Made by a program: the position numbers and the translations under genes | Source: JAAYCI01 sp964369525 | GTDB taxonomy: Bacteria; Bacillota; Clostridia; Oscillospirales; Ruminococcaceae | DNA: 46,315 nt | Direction of reading: 5' to 3' | Assembly (NCBI GenBank): GCA_964369525.1 | Contig: CAYJEW010000016.1 | Location: 1 to 46,315, forward strand | Part shown: positions 42,134-46,315 of the stretch, in pieces | Layout of the letters: every line of letters starts with the position of its first letter | How positions within the stretch are numbered: the first letter of the stretch is position 1 | The notes under the pieces: generated by a model | Seen by the model: the letters and a program-made list of their open reading frames with translations, nothing else | Told to the model about the DNA's origin: nothing | The model's database searches: none

Positions 42134-42184
42134 GGCCAGCCTCCTTTTACATACTGTTTTACAGGTTTTACTTAATGTATATCC

Positions 42185-42213
42185 ATTATACTAGTTTTGC
42201 CTGCAAATTACAA
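42185..42213 (-). promoter_or_regulatory. Sigma-A promoter of the small membrane-protein gene
   Basis: On the minus strand TTGTAA (42213-42208), 17 bases and TATAAT (42190-42185), about 50 bases before the start codon. Confidence 0.75.
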
Positions 42214-42271
42214 CTGCAATTTTATGTCAAATCGTGTTATTTGTATGTTAATTCAAACCCGGCCACACCTG

Positions 42272-43657
42272 CTAAAACCCGCCTGCTGTACGTGGAAACG
42301 GCAACACATCGCGAATGTTGGCTATGCCTGTAAGGTACATTATCATGCGCTCAAAGCCAAGGCCAAAGCCCGCATGCTTCACGCTGCCAAAACGGCGAAG
42401 GTCTAAAAACCAGCCGTACTCTTCAAGGCTAAGGCCTTTCTGCAGCATACGCTCACGCAGTACCTCTTCGCGCTCTTCGCGCTGGCTGCCACCAATAAGC
42501 TCGCCCACGCCCGGCACCAGCATGTCGCACGCCGCCACAGTTTTGCCGTCGTCGTTTTGGCGCATGTAAAAGCTTTTTATCTCTTTGGGGTAGTCGGTTA
42601 CAAACACAGGGCTGTTAAACACCTGCTCTGTAAGGTAGCGCTCGTGCTCTGTTTGCAAGTCGGCGCCCCACTCTACCTTAAACTGGAACATATCGTTCTT
42701 TTCTTTTAAAATATCCACCGCCTGCGTATAGGTAATGCGCTTAAAGTCCGACGTTACCAGCGCGCTAAGGCGCTCGTGCAGGCCTTTATCCACAAACTGA
42801 TTAAAAAACGCAATCTCGTCGGGGCAGGCGCTTAGCACATACTCCACAATATACTTCACCATAGCCTCGGCCAGGTTCATATCATCTTCAAGGTCGGCAA
42901 ACGCAATCTCCGGCTCTATCATCCAAAACTCGGCCGCATGGCGGGGGGTGTTGCTGTTTTCGGCGCGGAATGTGGGGCCAAATGTGTACACATTGCCAAA
43001 CGCCAGCGCCATACCCTCGGCCTCCAGCTGGCCACTAACCGTAAGGTTTGTTTGGCGGCCAAAAAAGTCTTCGCTGTAGTCCACGCTGCCGTCTTCGCAT
43101 AGCGGCGGCGAGGTGGGCGCAAGCGTTGTTACCCTAAACATCTCGCCTGCGCCCTCTGCGTCAGACGAGGTAACAATGGGTGTGTGGATATACACAAAGC
43201 CGTTTTCGTTAAAAAATTTATGTATGGCAAACGCCGCTGCGCTGCGCACCCTAAACGCCGCCGAAAATGTATTTGTGCGTGCACGCAGGTGGGTTATTGT
43301 GCGCAAAAACTCCATGGTGTGGCGCTTTTTTTGTAGCGGATAATCTGCCGCGCACTCGCCCAATAGCTGTATCTCGTCTGCATTTATCTCAAACGGTTGC
43401 TTTGCCTCGGGCGTTAGCACTACGCGCCCCTTCACGCAAAATGCTGTGCCCACGCCGGCTTTGGCTACCTGCTCAAAGTTTTCAAGCTTTGCCTGCTCAA
43501 ACACTACCTGCACACTTTTAAACGCCGAGCCGTCGTTTAGCTCTAAAAATCCTATGGTTTTTGAGTCTCGCACGGTGCGTGCCCAGCCACACACCGTAAT
43601 TACGCTGCCGTCTTGCGGCGGGCTTGCATATAAACTACTTATCGTAACACGTTCCAA
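42272..43657 (-). CDS. asnS: Asparaginyl-tRNA synthetase
   Basis: 461 residues. An N-terminal OB-fold anticodon-binding domain (VITVCGWARTVRDSKTIGFLELND) is followed by the class II core with motif 2 FRAENSNTPRHAAEFWMIEPE and motif 3 GFGLGFERMIMYLTGIANIRDVLPFPR. The sequence is AsnRS rather than AspRS in its length and in the RDVLPFPR ending. It charges tRNA-Asn with asparagine, so this cell need not rely only on the transamidation route. The start is TTG 43657, with GGAGGG 7 bases upstream. No T-box leader is present; the leader is only about 40 bases. Confidence 0.95.
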   Translation of the reverse strand: MERVTISSLYASPPQDGSVITVCGWARTVRDSKTIGFLELNDGSAFKSVQVVFEQAKLENFEQVAKAGVGTAFCVKGRVVLTPEAKQPFEINADEIQLLGECAADYPLQKKRHTMEFLRTITHLRARTNTFSAAFRVRSAAAFAIHKFFNENGFVYIHTPIVTSSDAEGAGEMFRVTTLAPTSPPLCEDGSVDYSEDFFGRQTNLTVSGQLEAEGMALAFGNVYTFGPTFRAENSNTPRHAAEFWMIEPEIAFADLEDDMNLAEAMVKYIVEYVLSACPDEIAFFNQFVDKGLHERLSALVTSDFKRITYTQAVDILKEKNDMFQFKVEWGADLQTEHERYLTEQVFNSPVFVTDYPKEIKSFYMRQNDDGKTVAACDMLVPGVGELIGGSQREEREEVLRERMLQKGLSLEEYGWFLDLRRFGSVKHAGFGLGFERMIMYLTGIANIRDVLPFPRTAGGF

Positions 43658-43701
43658 ACCTGTGCCCTCCCCACCTAGCTATATATTATTTGTATTGTAA
43701 C

Positions 43702-43730
43702 AGTATACTAAAGCTTTGCTGTTTTGCCAA
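43702..43730 (-). promoter_or_regulatory. Sigma-A promoter of asnS
   Basis: On the minus strand TTGGCA (43730-43725), 17 bases and TATACT (43707-43702). Confidence 0.75.
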
Positions 43731-43926
43731 GAGTTAAAGAGTTACAAATACTTAGCGGCTACGCCTCTTTTATTCGTCCATTTTATCCCCCCACTACTTT
43801 TACCGGTTTTAGTAACATGTCAGCCATATAAACTAAGCTTCCCTGCCTTTATACCGCCACACGCAAATCACAAAGAAACGCAGCTGCGCAGTATGCACCC
43901 ATGCAATAAATTACTGCTTATTTTAC

Positions 43927-43956
43927 TTGTACGAAAAATATTGTTTGTGATATAAT
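43927..43956 (+). promoter_or_regulatory. Sigma-A promoter of the M23 peptidase gene
   Basis: TTGTAC (43927-43932), 18 bases and TATAAT (43951-43956), about 40 bases before the TTG start. Confidence 0.7.
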
Positions 43957-43994
43957 TGTTTGTATTATTGCGGCGGTTTTTGAGGAGGCTGTTT

Positions 43995-45275
43995 TTGAAG
44001 CGGTTAATTATTATTGCGGTTACGCTTATTGTGGCAATACCGCTATCTGTGTGTTTAATAGTGGGCATATCTTACAGCAGTACCACCAGTAATTCTGTGC
44101 CCAGCCCGTCGGTAGGCATTATCGAAAATTCCATCCTGCCCGCAGGCTACCACTGGCAAGAGCCTGTGTTTGGCGGGCTTGTGTATAAAGAATTTGAACA
44201 AGCCGCCACCATCTACACCGACATTGGCGTTTTAAACCGCCCCTACCTAGACCTTGAGATGCCGCAGGGCTACAGCGGTAGCGCCAGCATAACGCTAAAC
44301 AGCACTATTGTGTGGAACGGCACCACAAACGAGCTTTCCAACTACCAGTTTGTAACAAACGGCAACTACAAGCTGGACATCAGCTGTGAAAACCCCGTGG
44401 ATGGTTTGCGTGGCTACGGCCAGCTGGAATATCGCGCCGCCTTTACCGTAGATGCCGCCCCTCGGGTAGAGCTTGGCGCCTCTAGAGTGCCGCAGGGTGG
44501 CGTGGCGGCGCTAAGGGTATATAACCTACCGCAAAATACACTGCCGCTGGTATATAGCAGCCTTAGCGATGTATACTTTCAGCAAACAACCCAAAGTATT
44601 GTAACCGTGATGCTCCCCGTTGCCGCCGATGCATCCCCCGGCACCCACGAGATAACCGTGAAGATAGCACAACACTCCTTCTCGTTTTTGGTAGACATCA
44701 CCACCGAAGTATTTGAAACGCAAGACATAGAAGACGCATACACAGGCTGGCCGCCTGCCAACCGAGACGATGCGCTGGCCTACCCCGAATCTGCCGCAGA
44801 CATATCCCCCCTGCTGGTAAGCCCATCCTCCACCATCTACTGCAACCTAAGTGAGTTTCTACCGCCTGTGGGCGATGCCGACATTATAGACGAATACGGC
44901 TTTTTGCGCTATATGGGCGCATACCAAGCGCCGCTGCACCACACCGGCATAGACTACGATGTACCTGTTGGCACCGAAGTGCTTGCGCCTGCGTCGGGCA
45001 TGGTTGTGTTTGCAGGTAGCAACACAAGCCTGGGCAACGTTGTTGTAATAGAGCACGGCGGTGGCCTGAAAAGCCTGTTTTTCTACCTAGACGACCTCGA
45101 CGTGGATGTGGGCTTTATTGTGCCTGCAGGCGGCGTAATAGGCACTAGCGGCCAAAGCGGCTATGCCGAACAGCCCCACCTGCACTACGAGCTGCGCCTT
45201 GGCGAAACTGCCATTAACCCAAACCTGTTTTTTGAGGGTGAGGCTGCTGTGTTTGGCTTTCCACCGCTACCGTAG
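43995..45275 (+). CDS. Membrane-anchored M23-family peptidase (LytM-like)
   Basis: 426 residues. A signal anchor near the N-terminus (LIIIAVTLIVAIPLSVCLIVGI) is followed by a long exported beta-rich region (about 40-300) and a C-terminal LytM domain with the zinc ligands in HHTGIDYD and HLHYEL. Between them is the conserved PVGTEVLAPASGMVVFAG. It probably cuts peptidoglycan cross-links or activates other cell-wall enzymes. The start is TTG 43995 with GAGGAGG 6 bases upstream; an in-frame TTG at 43956 lies inside the -10 box and is excluded. Confidence 0.88.
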   Translation: MKRLIIIAVTLIVAIPLSVCLIVGISYSSTTSNSVPSPSVGIIENSILPAGYHWQEPVFGGLVYKEFEQAATIYTDIGVLNRPYLDLEMPQGYSGSASITLNSTIVWNGTTNELSNYQFVTNGNYKLDISCENPVDGLRGYGQLEYRAAFTVDAAPRVELGASRVPQGGVAALRVYNLPQNTLPLVYSSLSDVYFQQTTQSIVTVMLPVAADASPGTHEITVKIAQHSFSFLVDITTEVFETQDIEDAYTGWPPANRDDALAYPESAADISPLLVSPSSTIYCNLSEFLPPVGDADIIDEYGFLRYMGAYQAPLHHTGIDYDVPVGTEVLAPASGMVVFAGSNTSLGNVVVIEHGGGLKSLFFYLDDLDVDVGFIVPAGGVIGTSGQSGYAEQPHLHYELRLGETAINPNLFFEGEAAVFGFPPLP

Positions 45276-45402
45276 CACATGCAATTAACCCGCTTTGGGT
45301 ATACATTTTAAACGTACCTTTGCATCGCACATCGCAAGCCACCTATCAACATCATATCCACAGCTTTAATAGCGGCCATTTCTTCATAAAAAGGAGGCCC
45401 CC

Positions 45403-46131
45403 ATGTCGCAAACTGTTGTTCAAAAACTGCAGCAAATAATAGACGAAAGCAACAATATTGTGTTTTTTGGCGGTGCAGGGGTGTCCACCGAAAGCGGTAT
45501 TCCCGATTTTCGCAGTGTAGACGGCCTTTATAATCAGCAGTACGACTACCCACCAGAGGTTATGCTTAGCCGCACATTTTACTACCGCCACAAAGAGGAT
45601 TTTTTTAAGTTTTACCGCAACAAAATCTTAGCGTACAACGCTTTGCCAAATGCCGCCCACCAAAAGCTGGCCCAGCTAGAGGCGGCAGGTAAGCTAAGCG
45701 CGGTTATTACCCAAAACATCGACGGCCTACACCAGGCGGCGGGTAGCCAAAATGTAATTGAACTGCATGGTAGCATCCACCGCAACTACTGCGAAGACTG
45801 CGGCGCATTTTACGATATGCAGTATATGCGCGACGCCGACGGCCTGCCGCGATGCAATAAATGCACAGCCCATGTAAAGCCCGATGTTGTGCTATATGAA
45901 GAGGGCCTAAACAGCGACGATATGCGCCGAGCGGTAAAGCATATTTCCGAGGCCGATGCGCTTATAATAGGCGGCACCAGCCTTGTTGTGTACCCTGCGG
46001 CAGGCCTTGTAGACTACTACGACGGAGGCCGCCTTGTGCTAATAAATAAAGGCTCTACCCATAAAGACCAGTGGGCAGACCTTGTAATAGGCAGCGCTAT
46101 AGGCGAAACGCTGGCGCAGATAACTATATAG
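45403..46131 (+). CDS. cobB: SIR2-family NAD-dependent protein deacylase
   Basis: 242 residues. The NAD-binding motif GGAGVSTESGIPDFRS (about 23-38), TQNIDGLHQAAG, the catalytic His in ELHGSIHRNYC, and a four-Cys zinc site (CEDC and CNKC) are all present, as are GTSLVVYPAAG and INKG. It removes acetyl or other acyl groups from lysines using NAD. AAAAAGGAGG lies 8 bases before the ATG. It stands 127 bases behind the peptidase gene and may be read from the same transcript. Confidence 0.94.
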   Translation: MSQTVVQKLQQIIDESNNIVFFGGAGVSTESGIPDFRSVDGLYNQQYDYPPEVMLSRTFYYRHKEDFFKFYRNKILAYNALPNAAHQKLAQLEAAGKLSAVITQNIDGLHQAAGSQNVIELHGSIHRNYCEDCGAFYDMQYMRDADGLPRCNKCTAHVKPDVVLYEEGLNSDDMRRAVKHISEADALIIGGTSLVVYPAAGLVDYYDGGRLVLINKGSTHKDQWADLVIGSAIGETLAQITI

Positions 46132-46199
46132 CAGCCCAGCGCAATATACCACAAACCCACACAAAGCAAAACATTGCCCCGCATTTGGCATAACCACAT

Positions 46200-46228
46200 T
46201 TGACATAACCGTGGCTGTGTGGTATTAT
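46200..46228 (+). promoter_or_regulatory. Sigma-A promoter of tRNA-fMet
   Basis: TTGACA (46200-46205), 17 bases and TATTAT (46223-46228). The -35 sits in the second copy of an imperfect direct repeat CATTTGGCATAACC/CATTTGACATAACC. Confidence 0.75.
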
Positions 46229-46268
46229 AGTAAAGCACCTTAAATGCGGCAGATAGCGCCGCCAATAT

Positions 46269-46315
<47 letters not shown>

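Larger units (their letters stand above)
43658..43994. other. Divergent intergenic region between asnS and the M23 peptidase gene
   Basis: 337 bases hold the asnS promoter at the left and the peptidase promoter at the right. In between I see no open frame with an RBS and no structured RNA motif such as a T-box. Confidence 0.6.

Noticed and set aside
43658..43994. T-box leader for asnS
   Set aside because: The asnS promoter leaves a leader of only about 40 bases, and no TGGNACC-type box is present on the minus strand.

Overview
The window looks like a chromosomal piece of a Gram-positive anaerobe, most likely a member of the Clostridia. The signs are strong AGGAGG-type ribosome binding sites, sigma-A promoters with 16-18 base spacers, lipobox lipoproteins, an ECF energy-coupling module, a ClpE-like chaperone and a xanthine-dehydrogenase-type hydroxylase with a split large subunit, as in anaerobic nicotinate dehydrogenase. 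The genus cannot be fixed from the sequence. There are two runs of N (10 bases at 8125-8134 and 100 bases at 35204-35303), both inside coding sequence.

Left part (1-18954), catabolic island. tRNA-Gly (minus) and a two-gene chromate-type transporter (plus) flank a leftward run of 13 genes, 15963 to 1687. These encode an isopropylmalate/homocitrate-synthase-like enzyme, a creatininase-family amidohydrolase, a class I aminotransferase, a TAXI-type TRAP transporter (binding protein plus fused permease), a 4-oxalocrotonate-tautomerase-like protein, a four-subunit molybdenum hydroxylase in order L-M-F-S, a divergent succinyl-CoA-ligase-like pair and a DASS dicarboxylate transporter. A near-consensus promoter (16100-16128) drives the run. 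Facing right across a 609-base control region with two dyads are a DUF4143-type ATPase and a ketopantoate-reductase-family dehydrogenase. A consistent but unproven reading is import of an N-heterocyclic or lactam-forming acid, ring hydroxylation, tautomerisation, amide opening, transamination and reduction, then acyl-CoA cleavage with ATP formation and export of a dicarboxylate.

Middle part (19207-31638), housekeeping. All genes are on the minus strand: ClpE-like ATPase, CvpA-family protein, a DUF5711-like membrane-anchored protein with a slippage-prone C-terminal repeat, truA, ecfT, ecfA2, ecfA1, an RlmI-like methyltransferase, ruvB, ruvA and ruvC.

Right-centre part (31870-39962), surface lipoproteins. 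Three minus-strand paralogous lipoproteins and one plus-strand relative share lipobox, Ser-rich linker and Ig-like modules. A lactonase-like beta-propeller gene sits between the first two. One linker is made of 15-base repeats and contains the 100-N gap. The plus-strand member ends in a beta-helix-like repeat domain.

Right end (39963-46315). A gene-free stretch holds two tandem copies of a ~217-base unit with long hairpins, then a small element next to tRNA-Thr that carries an inverted copy of the T-arm and a direct copy of the 3' end (with CCA) of that tRNA. The same core, with a Gly-specific inverted T-arm, lies next to tRNA-Gly at the start of the window. Beyond it are a hemolysin III/PAQR protein, a small two-helix membrane protein with a probable internal start, asnS, an M23 peptidase, a sirtuin and the first 47 bases of tRNA-fMet.
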